Assembly (NCBI GenBank): GCA_029216955.1
Contig: JANAVB010009599.1
Span: 3,856,982 to 3,920,981, forward strand
From: Iris pallida
Taxonomy: Eukaryota > Streptophyta > Magnoliopsida > Asparagales > Iridaceae
DNA: 64,000 nucleotides
Reading direction: 5' to 3'
This document shows positions 34,425 to 47,602 of the stretch, piece after piece; the stretch's first letter is position 1; each line of letters starts with the position of its first letter. Both the position numbers and the translations under genes were made by a program. The notes beneath the pieces were generated by a model, which was not told the origin of the DNA, did no database searches, and saw only the letters and a list, made by a program, of their open reading frames with translations.

Positions 34425-34679
34425 GTACATCCTATGTACCCGATGTCGAACCCGTTGCACGACTTGCCAATTGCACATAGTCGTACATCATTAACGTAGA
34501 AGACTTGTTGTATCTGACTTGGCAGGGCAAATGGATTGTCTGAATACCATCGGTGGCTGACATCAAATGTTCGGCTACCACCTGTGTTGAACCATTCACA
34601 CTGGAAAAAATAACTATATGGTCATACATATATGTCAGCTCCCAAACATTGCATAAATAGCCATAAAGTCTATGGGTTT
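34425..34679 (-). pseudogene. CACTA TNP2 transposase, DUF4216 part (C-terminal piece)
   Basis: The minus strand from 34640 reads YSYFFQCEWFNTGGSRTFD, then SDNPFALPSQIQQVFYVND. These are diagnostic phrases of the DUF4216 domain that follows DUF4218 in plant CACTA transposases: an (F/K)CxWF motif, then a PF(I/A)LASQAxQVFYV motif. The first half of the same domain lies at 43165-43330, and the two halves were separated by the 34680-43164 insertion. A stop in the first residues of this piece (near 34645) shows that the gene is also decayed on its own account. Confidence 0.88.
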
Positions 34680-35447
34680 TGTAACTACCGTTTCTGAAAA
34701 ATCCGATTTTTGAATTTCTATTATTTTTCTAAGTTTTAGATGAGATTATTTTAAATAAATACTATAGTTTCAATATTCTTTTCTATTTTGAATATTTACT
34801 ATGGCATTGGAGATGGCATATCATATGTGGTAGTTATATTAAGTAGTGGCATTTAATTTCTGGAATAGGAGTTGACTAATTAGGAACCCATGAACAGGGA
34901 GTGGCAATTCTAATTGTTTAGAAGTGGAGTGGTTTATTCATATTTGAGTGGAGTGACATTCTTGTAAATACCATGACAGGATAATTAGTTTTAGTGATTT
35001 CCTAGTAGCTTTTTTAGCCTAAGGACTTTCTAGAATTAATTAGTTAGGACATGTGTTAATTAACATGTGCTCTTAATTAATTAGCATGTGCTCTTTAGTT
35101 AGTTATAACTAACTAACTAACTAACTAACTTCATAAACTACTTTCTAACCACCAAACTTGGAGCCCAAATTTCTTTCCCTATAAATACTAACTATCATTA
35201 GTGCTAATCATTCCCAAATTGTTTGTTGGCCAAACCCTAACCATCTTCTTCGTGTCTAGCGTGTCGGCGTGTCCACATTCATTTATTAGTTCCTTATACT
35301 ATTACAATTACATTTCCTTGTGTCCCCGGGTCTGACCTCGAGGACACGGACACACCGCCATTTCAATTCAAATTTCCCGCTCCGTGTCCTGCTGTGTCCT
35401 CAACACAGGACACGACCACAGCCAACGCACTCACTTCTATGTCCTGC

Positions 35448-38400
35448 TGTAAGCACCTTAATTTTTAGATTTTCTTTTATATGATTTTATGTATTAAACT
35501 ATATTTTTATTTTAAATATGACTATAGATGTACTTTTCCGTAGCTTTGATTTTTGAAGCACAATAATTATTAATTTCTCAAATCTACTCCCATCATCGTA
35601 TTCTAGATGAGTCTACCTTCAGTTTGATATATCATGTCCCATCCAAGCATGTTCTCTTGTGCTATGTTTTTCATGTACAACTTTAGGGGTAAAATAGTCA
35701 TTTTAGTCTCTAACCGTAAAATTTGACTAGCTTTTCAAATAGCAATTAAGGCCCAAATTCGATCCAAATTATTTGACCCAATATATAGTTTTGACCCATT
35801 TTGAGCCTACTACGCACATGTTAATGGTGTGCCATTCAATTGGGTTCCCATGTGCTATTTAAACTTAAGTGAACATAAGTCGAAACTATAGACATATTAA
35901 ACTCAAATCGATCACAAAAATTCCGTCGACCCAAAACTAGTCTAAGTAGGATTCATATAGCCTATTCTAGGGTGCCCTAACCTCTTAGACCTATTTCAGA
36001 TTTATTTTTATAAATTAATGGCAGCCATATTTATTTAAATCTATTTTAAATCAACTCTATAACTACTTTCCTAATTTGGACCCAATCAAATCTCTTTGAG
36101 ATACACCTTTAATTTAAATCATCAAATCTCAACCAAATCCCTCAAACCAAATCCAAATCAATCCCCACCACCTCTTTCTCACGTCACCCCTTCACTCTAT
36201 CATGACCGAATATACTTTATATATTTATGCTCTAGAAACCGAGCCCCTCCTATTTATTTTCTATTTTTGCAGTTTTCTTTCCACCCAACAGAAACTCATC
36301 ACTCCGACCTCTTCCAACCCTCCTACCACCTTCATCTTGACCCTAGGACATCCCCATAACTCCCCGTTACCTTTTCGAGGAACCTTAGTCCCTAATTTGG
36401 TCGATACGAGGCGCGGAAGGCACCCAAAGTCGACCAAACTTGTGTTGAATTTATCACAAAAGGTTAGTTGACTTGTAAACTAGGTTTCATCTACTTTTTC
36501 TCATCTGATTCTCCTTAAACCAAACGTAAAAGTTACCCCTATGTGTCTACTTCAATCTCTGATCGTTGTATCATACAGTTCCAAGCGGTTTGTTTGTGGT
36601 GTTGATTCTACGACAAGGTATCCAAAACCAATGAGATCTATTGTGAGCTATTTTCCGCCTAAGTTCAGATTTGATCCTTCTAATATTTTTATTCAGAAAC
36701 TAGGCATCGAGGGCGTTCCAACGCATATCTGTTTGTTAGGTTTTGATTTCGTTTGCTATTTTTAAAAATTCTTGACATTTGTCGTAACACCGTAAGTCCG
36801 AAAATCCTATGTTCTTTGTGTCCAAAGTTCCAATACTTCATAAACTATACTAAACTATTTGTTGTTAAGGTTTAATGTTGAAACCCTTATTTTAACCAAT
36901 TTTGGAATTTTACAGAATTTAATATTTTAAATATTTATTGTTTCAGGCCTCAAAACGTATACCAAGTTTAGGAATAATATTGTAGAATCAATCCAAGTCT
37001 TGTACCAATATTTTTCTATGTATAAAATATAATATTTATTTTATAGAATATTTAAAAATATTTTCCAGAATTAAAAGTGATTTTATGTTAATAATATATT
37101 ACTTTTATAAGTAGATTTATACTATATATGTTATATTCAGTAGAGTAGTCAATATGACTAGTTTTGTATAAATATTTATTAAGGTCTATATATGGTAAGT
37201 CCATATATAGTAAGTTATTAATATATACTATGTTCGTATTTTGGAATCTGTGCATCGAAACTGAGATCAGTCGATTCCAGTGACCTTATAGCACTGAAAT
37301 TGACAAAGCGAACGTATGTTAACCTTGTGGTTGATCATCTTATCCGATTCGAGTGTCGTAGGTTGTTGTATGAATTACGAGATAAAAACTTAATATTTAA
37401 ACCTAGAATTTGAAATCCATCTTATTAAGGAATACTAATCATAGGCTTAGGTAATATAGGTATTACACAAGCTTTCTAGTTAGGAGTGGTTATTCATATT
37501 TGTATTTAGTAAATAGTACTATTTGTTTGTGATTTGGGGTTGATAGATATTGTACGAAGTATGATTCATTGGTTCATGGATAATTTGGGTAGACTTTGGT
37601 ACTGCAGTCTCAGCTCAGATTGGACAAAACTCCAGGCAAGTATACCTTGCCAAATTGTACAGTTTATTCATGCATTTCTATATTGCTATTGTTTTCAGTC
37701 TTACTTGATTACATGTTTCTCAAATTTATGTCTTTGTTATTTTTTATCTTACGTGCACGTTTCTTATTTGTTCTTCCTAAGTCACTGTTTGTTTCATGTG
37801 AGTATTGTGACGATATTGCTAGTCCTTAGTCTCCGTTCCATTGATTGACTTGACCTGTAGTCGAGATTGATTGCTAGACATTGACTATCCCATCTTTAGA
37901 TTGGAAGCGTCCTATGGCATTACGATATAGAGACTCCTTATAGACTTGTTATTCCATCTCTAAGAGGGAGCATCCCATGACGTTATGGTGTTAGAGACTG
38001 TTATTAACCTGTTATCCAATCTCTAGGATCAGGAGTGTCCCATGGCATTACGGTAGTAGAGACTTATCTTTAGTCTCGAGATCGGGAGTGTCCCATGGCG
38101 TTACGGTATTGAGGCATCTTTATTAATTTGTTACTATTTTACTTTCCTCTCTTTCCATGCATGTTATTTACTATTATATTAAGCATATTTTTATGTATTT
38201 TGCTTTGTCCCTCTGAGGACCTGGTGATCTTTCCAAGTTATTGCTGGTTTTCTTCTAGGTATTTGTGGAATGCTAGAATAAAAGGATAGATTGGTGGTCG
38301 ATTGTATCTCCAGGATTCGGGTATCAGTAGTGGTATTTATCGTTCTTTCGCCTTTAATATTTTATAATAATATTTCAACTATATAGCCTAGTTTTATAAA

Positions 38401-38696
38401 CTTTACTTTTATTATGAGCTTGTTCAGATGATTGTATTAAGGTTTGGCCAGACTTATTACAAATTATATATTCTTGTATTTATTCAAGTGGCACCCGTAT
38501 ATTATTGTTTGATCAGCATTATTGCAATGGTTTCCACTTGAGATTATTATCTGTAGATTGAGATATAGTTAACTTGTCATTTTAGACCATATCTTAGACA
38601 TTTTATACGTATTCGAGCTGGGCTGGAGTCCACTTGATATATAGCTGGCATGTATACATATCCTAGTCCTACGTATTCTGGGATTGGGGCGTTACA
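35448..38696. mobile_element. Solo LTR Y nested in X, TSD CCTGC
   Basis: It begins TGTAAGCACC and ends GGATTGGGGCGTTACA, flanked by CCTGC at 35443-35447 and 38697-38701. Its length is 3249 bp. Its right end, read backwards, carries the same words (ACGTAGGACTAGG, ATGCCAGC) as the starts of the fragments at 24705 and 56983, so Y is a full-length relative in opposite orientation. An internal CCTCTGAGG...ACCTGGTGAT block near 38210 is also shared. No coding sequence is recognised. Confidence 0.88.
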
Positions 38697-38749
38697 CCTG
38701 CAACCCTGGATACATTATAGACACAGAAAAGACCATCACAATCCTAACA

Positions 38750-39560
38750 CTAGATCAGCCCTGCCGTCGACGGCCGTGTCCAAATTCTACCGCTTCTGTG
38801 ACCTCCGTCGGCCGAGCATCCTCCAGCGAGTAGCGCCACCTCTCTAAAGATTGCGGACGTTCCACCACCTTGATCCTTGCCGGTGACTGATCGATCTGTC
38901 CAGTCATCAGCTCTTCCACCGCCATCTCCTCCGGACGAAGCCACGCCAGCCTCTTCCTCGCTTGTGCCTCCGATCAACCTCGCCGTCTCCACTGATTTCA
39001 CCGGAGTCTCCTCGTGTGCCGTACCGAGCTCTCGACTGGCGAGCTCTGCTTCTCGAGCCGCCAATCCCTCGAACGTCGTGCCGCTGCAAGCTGAGGGGTC
39101 GACACGACTATCAGTCGCCGCCACCAGCCTGCGTCCACCGCTGGGGTGCTTCTCCTAGGGCTTCACCTCTCCGTCGCTATCGGGCCGTCCTCCACCAGAT
39201 CCATGCTCCCTATCGTTGAGCCGCCTCGAGCTCGACAACAGCCATCGGTTCGTGAGATCGAACATCCAACTAGACTTCTCCGCAAACGACGCCATCCGAC
39301 ACGCTGTCAACTCTGCCACCCTCCACTCATAGCTGACCGCTAAACCACCGTCATATCTTCGTGCATCGCCTGTGCGTGCCTTCAGATCTGGGCCTTCCTA
39401 CACGCCTCTTTAGAGATCTCGACCGGATCTCTGATTATCGCCTCTCGATAGTCCCGATCGACGCCAACATCAGATCCGACCAAATGCCGTGCCTAGCCAC
39501 CTCGATCCTTGTACCATCACTTCGAACCTCTCCATCATTTCCTCTAGGGCCAGTGTGATC
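38750..39560. other. GC-rich multi-frame block in element X
   Basis: GC-rich sequence open in several frames on both strands, with Ser/Pro/Arg-rich products and no domain. It corresponds in character to 5350-5854 in the other solo LTR and is followed in the same way by a GAGAGAG run (39628-39650). I treat it as LTR composition, not a gene. Confidence 0.55.
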
Positions 39561-39711
39561 TCTTCGTGAGAGACTCTCCCTCTTCCTCCTTCAGTTTCTT
39601 CCTCTTGTTCTTGAGAGTTTTGTCGAGTGTGAATGAGTGAGAGAGAGTGATGGGAGAGTGGTTGGAATTAGGGTTTATTTAGGGTGGGCTGTGCTAAGTG
39701 ATGGGATTTTA

Positions 39712-41442
39712 GGGGGCATTGGTATGCGAAATTATATAGCGGAAATCTCTATTCCGGAATCAAATTCAAGGAATTAAATTTCCTGAAAATTACATTCCCA
39801 TGTTTGGTGACATATAAATATTCCCGAAAAAAAATAAAAAAAATAATCACGAAAAAAAATGAACAAATATAAAAAATCGGAAAAACGACAAAAAACGGTA
39901 AAAAACAAAAAAAATGGTTAAAAACGACAAAATAAAAAAAAACGACAAAAAATCGGTTTAAAACGACAAAATGAAGTTAAAACGACAAAAACGACCAAAC
40001 AAAAGCGACAAAAAATGTATAAACGACAAAAAATAACAAAAAAAAAGGGAATTAAAAAAACGACAAAATAAACCAAAACACGACAAAAACGACATAAAAT
40101 CGGTTAAAAAAACGACAAAAAAACCAAAATGCGACAAAAACGACAAAAAAAACAAAAAATCGGTTTTTAAAACGACAAAAAATCGGTTAAAAACGACAAA
40201 AAATCAATTAAAAACAACAAAAAATCGGTTTAAAACGACAAAAAATAACCAAAAAAGCGACAAAAACGAAAATAATCAATAAAAACGACAAAAAAAATAA
40301 AAAATCGGTTAAAACAACAAAAAAAGGACAAAAAATCGGTTAAAAACAACAAAAAATCGGTTTTCGAAAACAAAAAATAACCAAAAAGCGAAAAAAGGAA
40401 AAATAATCATAAAAACGACAAAAAAATAACAAAAAAATTCGGTTAAAACAACAAAAAAAAATGACAAAAAATCGGTAAAAACGACAATATCGGTTAAAAA
40501 TAACAAAAATCGGTTTTAAAACGACACAAAATACAAAAAAGCGACAAAAACGACAAAAAAAGGACAAAAAAATCGGTTTTAAAACGACAAAAAATGACAA
40601 AAAAATCGGTTTAAAACGACAAAAAACGATTAAAAACAACAAAAAAATCGGTTTTTAAAACGACAAAAAATAACAAAAAAGCGACAAAAATGAAAAATAA
40701 TCGATAAAAACGACAAAAATGACAAAAAATCGGTTTTAAAACGACAAAAAATAACCAAAAAGCGACAAAAACGACAAAAAATCGGTTAAAAGCGACACAA
40801 AAAAGGCCATAAAATCAGTAAAAATGACCAAAAAATTGGAAAAAAAATGACAAAAAATCGGTAAAAACAACAACAAAATCTAAAAAAGACAAAAAAATCA
40901 CTTAAAACAACAAAAATTGAAAAAAAACGACAAAAAGGACAAAAATTGGGTAAAAACGATAAAAAATAATCAAAAAGTGACAAAAAAAGACAAAAAATGG
41001 CTAAAAACGACAAAAAATCGTTTAAAACGACAAAAATTGGTTTAAAAAGACAAAAAAGCGATAAAAATGACAAAAAAAAATCAAAAAGTGACAAAAAAGA
41101 CAAAATGGGTAAAAACGACAAAAAGTCGCTCAAAAGACAAAAAATTGGTAAAACGAAAAAAAAAAAAATAAAAGCGAAAAACGACAAAAAAAAAAAAATG
41201 TTCAAAACTAATCAAAATTGATCAAAAAGAAGAAAAAAATTTAGACAAATTTTTTTTTTTTCCGGGCAAAAAATAATACCCACCTATTCTCAAGGGATAG
41301 AATTCTCATGTTTTGTGGGTAAACTATTTACCCGGGTATTTATAATTCCCGAGAATAAATTTTTTATAAGCCAAACAAACGTGGTAATAGATTCCATCTT
41401 AAATTTTTGGAATAAAAAAAAATACCGCGTACAAACGCCCCC
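39712..41442. mobile_element. PIF/Harbinger-type TIR element with TTA duplication
   Basis: The ends are GGGGGCATTGGTATGCG on the left and, read inward from the right, GGGGGCGTTTGTACGCG. TTA lies on both sides (39709-39711 and 41443-41445). A TTA duplication with G-rich termini is typical of PIF/Harbinger and Tourist-like elements. Behind the termini, about 80 bp on each side are also loosely inverted (ATGTTTGG...TTCCCG words). There is no transposase: nearly the whole inside is the minisatellite listed next. Confidence 0.8.
39826..41250. repeat. Minisatellite of CGACAAAAAATCGGTT units
   Basis: About 1.4 kb of degenerate tandem repeats of the type AACGACAAAAAATCGGTT, with units of about 18-45 bp and variable A runs. 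Purines dominate one strand strongly. The word ATCGGTT alternates with ACGACAAAAA, and the flanks decay into ACAAAAA words. Long Phe-rich minus-strand frames here (for example 40786-41205) are a by-product. Confidence 0.93.
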
Positions 41443-43164
41443 TTAGGGTTTTTGAGCTCGGCTGCGGTGAAGTGAGAGAGAGAGAGTATTGAAGATTAGG
41501 GTTTTTAGATTGAATGTTTGGCCCGGGTTTTTGAGCATTGGGTTTGCGGGCTGGAAGAATACGAAAGGAAGGGAAAAGAAAGAGAAAAAGAAATGTGTGT
41601 GTGCTGTAAAGACTTAGGGCTAGGGTTTTGTAAAGCTTGGGTGAGTTGAGCGCGAGAAAGAGATATTATTGGTTTGGGGTTAAGTAATTAGGTTATGTCA
41701 GTATTATGCCAGATTGGTTTAGGGATTTTAGAGTTGAGTTAGCTTGTTAAAAAGAGAAGGAAGAAATGGAATATAGGCTGGATCATGGGCCCTGGTTCGG
41801 CTAAACAGAAATTGTTAGGAAGTTAGTTGGGCTGGATTTATTGGGATTGTTTGGGCTTTACTGTATTTACTATGAATTATTGATTGTTAGTTGGGCCTTA
41901 CAGGAATAAAGGTTTTGGGGTTGTAATAGATTTGACTATTGGGCCAATAGTTTATGAGAGGAGAACCTTGATTAATTCATTAGTTTTTCCTTACATTTTG
42001 ACATTGGGAGTTATGGGAATACGGGGCCGAGGTTCTTTAAGGATTTTTAGAGGAATTTTATGAATGGAACCCTGATACCTAATTTCTATATTTATAGGTT
42101 TGGACTAAGTACCAAGTCAATATTGGACCGAGGCAAGTACACTCCATACTTATGTTCCTCAATACATTATCATTGCAAATATTTCTTGTCATGTCTATTT
42201 CATATTGCGATACGATTTGACATGTGATTGTGCTTCTTGATGATGTGTGTTCCTTAGTTGTGATTCATGCTCATAGTCGTGATCGTGACTGTTTATCGTA
42301 TATTGGTCATAACTTGCCATTGTTTATTGTATATTAATCATGACTATCGTATATTGATCATGACTTATCGTTATTAATTTTTTCATATCATGGGGAGGGG
42401 AAATGCCAATTAGGTATGTGGTCACACCTAATTGATATCGTACATATCGAAAATAGCACACATACACCTCACCTATATCGTGCCGTACTGCTATCGAAAA
42501 TTACCATCTTCGGATGTGCTGGATTACCCCAGCCGACCACATATTGAACACGATATTTCAATCGCACATGTTTATAGTCGTGTTTTTCTTTATCATGGTT
42601 ATTCTCATAGTTGTTCGTGTTGCATGTTGTATGTTGCATTGCATGACATTGTCTCATGTCACATGACCTGGTTCATTTATTTTTCGCATTTACTTTATTG
42701 ATTATTTTTGTATCATGCGACATTTGTTTGGAGGGTTGTACTTTGCTCATTTCCTAACTGGATGGTTGATAACTTAGGCCAGGGCTTGAGGACATGATTT
42801 GGATTGGATGACGACTCATGGAAGGTTCTGGAAGACTCTAAGAAGATGAGGACATACTACTTTGATGTATCAGATGTATTAGATGTATGAGTTAATTCTT
42901 TGAGGATATGGATTGCCATATTTGTCTCCTGAGATGGAACATGTATATGTATCCAAAAGTGATAGTGGATGCTGTGATCTGTGTGTGTTGGCTTGGTTTT
43001 GGTTTTTTTTTTTTGTCTAGTGTCATAATTGAGTAAAAGATTGATCTTGAGATTAATTGATGATTATCGAGGACTACGGCTAGACGGCTAACTACCGCCG
43101 ATTCTGCGGCGTAGGCTGGATGTGCTCACAACCATACCCGAACATGCTGGCGCGGGGCATGACA

Positions 43165-46100
43165 GGTTTTCCTTTATGAGCTCCTTCAGAGACCAAACCG
43201 CTATTTTGGCTCTTACGATGATTGTCACGGTCTCTAGTATGGAACGCGAACGCTATTGCAAATGCAACCTAAATAAAGAGTTACTTACATTTGGACCATT
43301 CGCTAACGCCTATATTTCATCAGTTGATTTTGGTAACTTTGTGTTCGCAATTTCTACATACAAATCATATGAAAGGTTTATTAAGATATTATTAGTTGAA
43401 TAGTATCTAAATACATGTTATACATCTTACATGTTTTTTTGAACAATTTTGGAATTTTTTGACGTTATATCTGAGTTATATCACCTTCACTTGAATTTTT
43501 TTAATAGCTTCTTGTGTTCCCTATTTGAATAAAGTAAACTCATAAGTAAAAATAAAAGAACAATCAAAAGGTTTAAGTAATGAATGCATGTAAGGATGTT
43601 GAAAAACATACTCTAGATACGGCTCAACCTCGTCGGTGTTGTAAAGAATAAACCACTTATCAATTTCGTATTCCTTTTGTGACATATCAGGAGCCCTTGT
43701 TAGTCGTCCAAAAGAACGAACAATTTGCGTGAATATTGTTAACCCAGGACCACGTTCACCACCATCAGCATTTTGCTCTTCTCGATTAAATATCGTCTGA
43801 TGTTGCTCAAGTACATTGAACAAAAAGTTAAGCTCTCTTTGAAAATATAAGCCTCAGCAGTTGAACCATCTGGCCGTGCTCGATTGGTTACGTACCATTT
43901 TAGGTTTCCAAGAAACCTTTGAAACAAACATCAATTACAATAATGAAAACGTGTTCAAGTTGAAATTTGCATTAACATGGTACAAATTACCTTTCAATTG
44001 GGTACATCCAATGATATTGCACTGGTCCCGCAAGGATGGCTTTACGTGGCAAATGAACTGCTAAATGTACCATCACATCGAAAAAAACTGGAGGAAATAT
44101 CTTCTCTAACCTATAAAGTATTAGAACTATGCATTCTTCTAACTTCCCTAAGTCATTTTGCACCAACATCTTAGAGCACAACTCCTCGAAGAAATTACCC
44201 TAACTCGAACATTATAGTACATACCTTGTTAAGGTAGCCACGCATCCCGATTGGAAGAATTCGTTGTAGAAGGACATGACAATCATGGCTTTTTAAGGTT
44301 GAATTTTTTTAATTTTCGTGGTCATACACCTTGAGATGTTTGCAGCATATCCATCAGGATATTTGATTAACTTTAAAATTCAACAAAACCCTCTCTCCTT
44401 GGTGTCAATGTGTAAATTGCTGGGGCTTGATGAAGAATCCATCGAGATACCTTTGTATGTGCAATTCTTTCCTTATGCCCATGTCCTCCATATTAAAATG
44501 AGCTATTGTTGTATCCTTGTTCTTCCCATCTATGATTAACAACGTTCCAAGCAAATTGTCACATATGTTCTTCTCTATGTGCATGACATCAAGGTTGTGT
44601 CGGAGCTTCCGTTTCTTAAAATACGTGAGCTCAAATGGGATGCTTTTCTTTGTCCAAATAAATTCTGCTTGGTCAGGAGGTCTCTTTTTGTTCCTATGGT
44701 TCTTTCCGAACTTGACATATGACAAGCAATCAAATTGATTTAGTATCTTTTCCATTGGTATCTCCATGGATTTTGTTTGATGCTCAACCTTACCAATAAA
44801 GGTCTTAGTGCTTCGCCAAACATGATTCTCAGGCAGGTAACATCGATGCCCCAAGTAATCAATCTTATTTCTCAAACCTTGAGATGATGCATTATCATGC
44901 CATGTGGGACAAGCCAAATAACCCTTTGTACTCCACCCAGACAAGTTACCATACACAAGAAAGTCATTTATTGTCCACATTATAGATGCATGCATTCGAA
45001 AAGTCTGTTCCCTTGATGCATCATAAGTGACTACACCACTTTTCCATAACTTGTTTAGCTTACCAATCAATGGTCGCATGTAAACATCAATATCTCTTCC
45101 AGGTGCTTGTGGACCTGGAATAAGTAAAGACATCATGAAAAATGGATCCTTTATGTACTTCCAGGGTGGTAAGTCATAGGAAATTAGTATCACAGGCCAC
45201 AAACTGTATGATGTACTCATGTTTCCCAAAGGGTTAAACCCATCAGTGGTCATTCCTGGTCGTACATTTTGGATTTCCTGAGCAAAATTAGGAAAATTGT
45301 TATCAAACTCCTTGCACTGGACACTATCGGTTGGATGCCTTAATACCCCGTCATTCATGCGTTTCTCACTATACCATCTCATGTCTGTAGCTGTTTTGCT
45401 TGACATATACAATCTACGCATACTTGGTGTCAGTGGAAAGTAATGCAAGACCTTATGAGGGATCTTTTTTTTTTCATTACCATCATTCAGCCTGTATCTA
45501 GACTCCGAAGACTGGACAATTTTCTAATGCCACTTTCTCTCCGTTCAAAAGAGTGAACAATCATGTTGACATGCATGAATTGTCTCGAACCCCAAGCCTA
45601 AGTCATGTGAGAACTTCTTAACATCATAAATGGACTTTGGAAATAAATTACCTTCGGGTAAAAGGTCTAATAATATCCCCATCAACATGTCGAACGATTT
45701 ATTCCACTTGCTCATTACCTTCACATGAAGCAACGTAATCACAAACTTCAACAAAGTATACTTATTGCACCCCGGGTACACCTCACGTTGGGAAGTCTCC
45801 AATAGTTTATCGATGTTATGCAGATCCACCCTCTGAACGGTATCATCCTCCCAATCATGGCCCATATAAGTCCCCCTACAATAGTCTTGTACTAATTCAG
45901 GAAATTCAACTTGATCATCTTCTTTCTATGACATTTCGATATCACCTTCATCGTCTGATACTTGATTTTGATATTCGGTAACAAGTTCTCCATGGTACAC
46001 CCAATTCTTATAAGATAGCATCATTCCATGTGAACTAAATGATTCTTGACAACTTCCTCGGTATGCCACTTGAGGTTCATGCATTTATTACATGTACATC

Positions 46101-46215
46101 AGATCCTACCATTCTTACATACTTTCTTTATTGCAAATTCAACAAAAGAGTTCACCCCATCAACATACGGCTGAGTTCATCGCTTTCTAAAAAGTGTCAT
46201 CCAACTCTTGTCCAT
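43165..46215 (-). pseudogene. CACTA TNP2 transposase (main part)
   Basis: This gene cuts and moves CACTA elements. The start, MDKSWMTLFRKR at 46215, opens the transposase-associated domain; PYVDGVNSFVEFAIKKV follows, with two TGA codons in this first block. The 45865-45545 frame (HNIDKLLETSQREVYPGC) leads into the tnp2 catalytic region at 45448-44405. That region has RWYSEKRMNDGVLRHPTDS, TTDGFNPLGNMSTSYSLWPV, PGPQAPGRDIDVY, GNLSGWSTKGYLACPTWHD and LDVMHIEKNICDNLLGTLL. The KSHDCHVLLQRILP block at about 44270-44300 and the DUF4218 domain follow: PPVFFDVMVHLAVHLP, GPVQYHWMYPIER, then RFLGNLKWYVTNRARPDG. The first half of DUF4216 (FHTRDRDNHRKSQNSG) ends at 43165, where insertion X begins. A likely intron lies near 43400-43520. 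Several stops and frameshifts make it inactive. Confidence 0.92.
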
Positions 46216-47104
46216 ATGTACAAGAAAATATAATTGTTAATAAATATGTACGAAGTTATGGACTTAAAATAGGGGTAGCCTGAACGAGTATGAAAGAGTT
46301 TGAAGCGGCTAAAAAATTATGGACACTACTTATCACCTAAAGACTAGGTTGGCACACCAATGTTGCAGAGAGATGACAAAATGATATCTGCATCTATATA
46401 TTTATCGTGTCCGTATACGTATCTACATCGATACTCAAATTCTTCCATAGGCAACAACTTTTGGACTTGAAAATATTTGTATTTATATCGTATCCGCATC
46501 CGTATTTGTGCAACATAGACATTGTTCAACTACATTGGGTCTAAATTACAAATAATGATAAATCACTATTGTAAACACAAAAGATGAGTTTAAAATCTAG
46601 AGTAGTTTCCTTGTAAGGTAGGGCATATGATATCAATGGAATGGACAAAACGACACCAAATTACCAACAAAGACATAAAGAGGTAAGAAGAAAATAGAGG
46701 CACTAACCATTGATATCACCCCACACACAGTTCACTTCTCTAAATGATACTATATACAAAGGAAGCAAATAAGGTTTAGTAGTACATGATAGCTCCTCCA
46801 ACTATCTACGTCAACTCAAATGGAGTTAAAGATTGAGTTCCATGTTGGATCAAATTCATATGAAAAGCTCTTTTTCTTCCCACCTCTAAACAAGACTTTC
46901 TTTGTTGGGGGTGAGATTGAATAAAGAAGAATTGCACCTACAATCGTATGCATCGACTAATAAAGTTTTCTTGCACATTGTAACAATCAACTTTATAGAA
47001 ATAAGACTACCTAGAAAGAGATGTTCAATCCAAGCTTAGATGCGGACTTTTTTTAATATGTATTCTCAACCTTTCGCACTTCCTGTAAGATTTATATAAC
47101 ATAA
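46216..47104. other. CACTA 5' leader, part 1
   Basis: AT-rich sequence upstream of the TNP2 start with no recognisable gene. It probably contains the 5' untranslated exon(s) and an intron of the transposase gene. Confidence 0.45.
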
Positions 47105-47538
47105 GGGTCTGCTTGGCAATTATCGGGGTAGCGGTTATGAGGTGTTTTTAGAGTACCGGATATGAGCGGTTACGAGGTGTTCGGTTTTGGATGGTTTTTA
47201 AGTAGCAGCTTTTAAACCAGTCCAATCCATGCTTGGTAATTCACTAACGAGCGGTTCTGAAAGTTTTTTACACGAATAAATTAAATAGGGAAGGGTATCG
47301 GTAGTTATAATTATATCTATTTTTGTGAGGATATAAATGGAATAAAAAAATAAAGTCGCTCAAAACCCGCCGATTTGGGGTGTTTACAAAGCCACCCAAA
47401 AATACATTACACCGATTTTGGGGGGTTTTTGAGCCGACGAAAACCAGTGCCTCAAAAAAATTAACAAGTAGGGGTTTTCATAAACGGTCGATTCAAAACA
47501 CCCCAAAACCGGTGAAAACACCATTACCAAGCAGACCC
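47105..47538. mobile_element. Tourist-like MITE (434 bp), TSD TAA
   Basis: The termini are GGGTCTGCTTGGCAAT and, inverted, GGGTCTGCTTGGTAAT. TAA lies on both sides (47102-47104 and 47539-47541). The terminal motif and 3-bp duplication fit Tourist/PIF-Harbinger miniature elements. It has no coding capacity, and it lies inside the CACTA leader. Confidence 0.9.
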
Positions 47539-47602
47539 TAAAAGATTGAGAGAACATGCAATGACCACAAAATCCAACTATCAATTTATTGGTTCACCTT
47601 GC

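Larger units (their letters stand above)
34680..43164. mobile_element. Composite LTR insertion X, TSD GGTTT
   Basis: The element begins TGTAACTACCG and ends CGGGGCATGACA, with perfect duplications GGTTT at 34675-34679 and 43165-43169. Deleting it rejoins the DUF4216 coding region of the CACTA transposase, which confirms the limits. It holds two younger insertions (35448-38696 and 39712-41442). Without them about 3.5 kb remains, close to the 3.36 kb of the solo LTR at 3025-6383, and it likewise contains a GC-rich block followed by a GAGAGAG tract. I read it as a solo LTR of a related Gypsy-type family. No pol domain is present. Confidence 0.88.

Noticed and set aside
38750..39343. Ser/Pro-rich open frames as a possible host gene
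   Set aside because: Several frames on both strands are open, no motif is seen, and the block sits inside an LTR insertion with defined duplications.
40340..41205. Long Phe-rich minus-strand open frames that could be read as membrane proteins
   Set aside because: They are translations of the purine-rich minisatellite; residues are almost only Phe, Leu, Ser, Cys, Arg and Ile.
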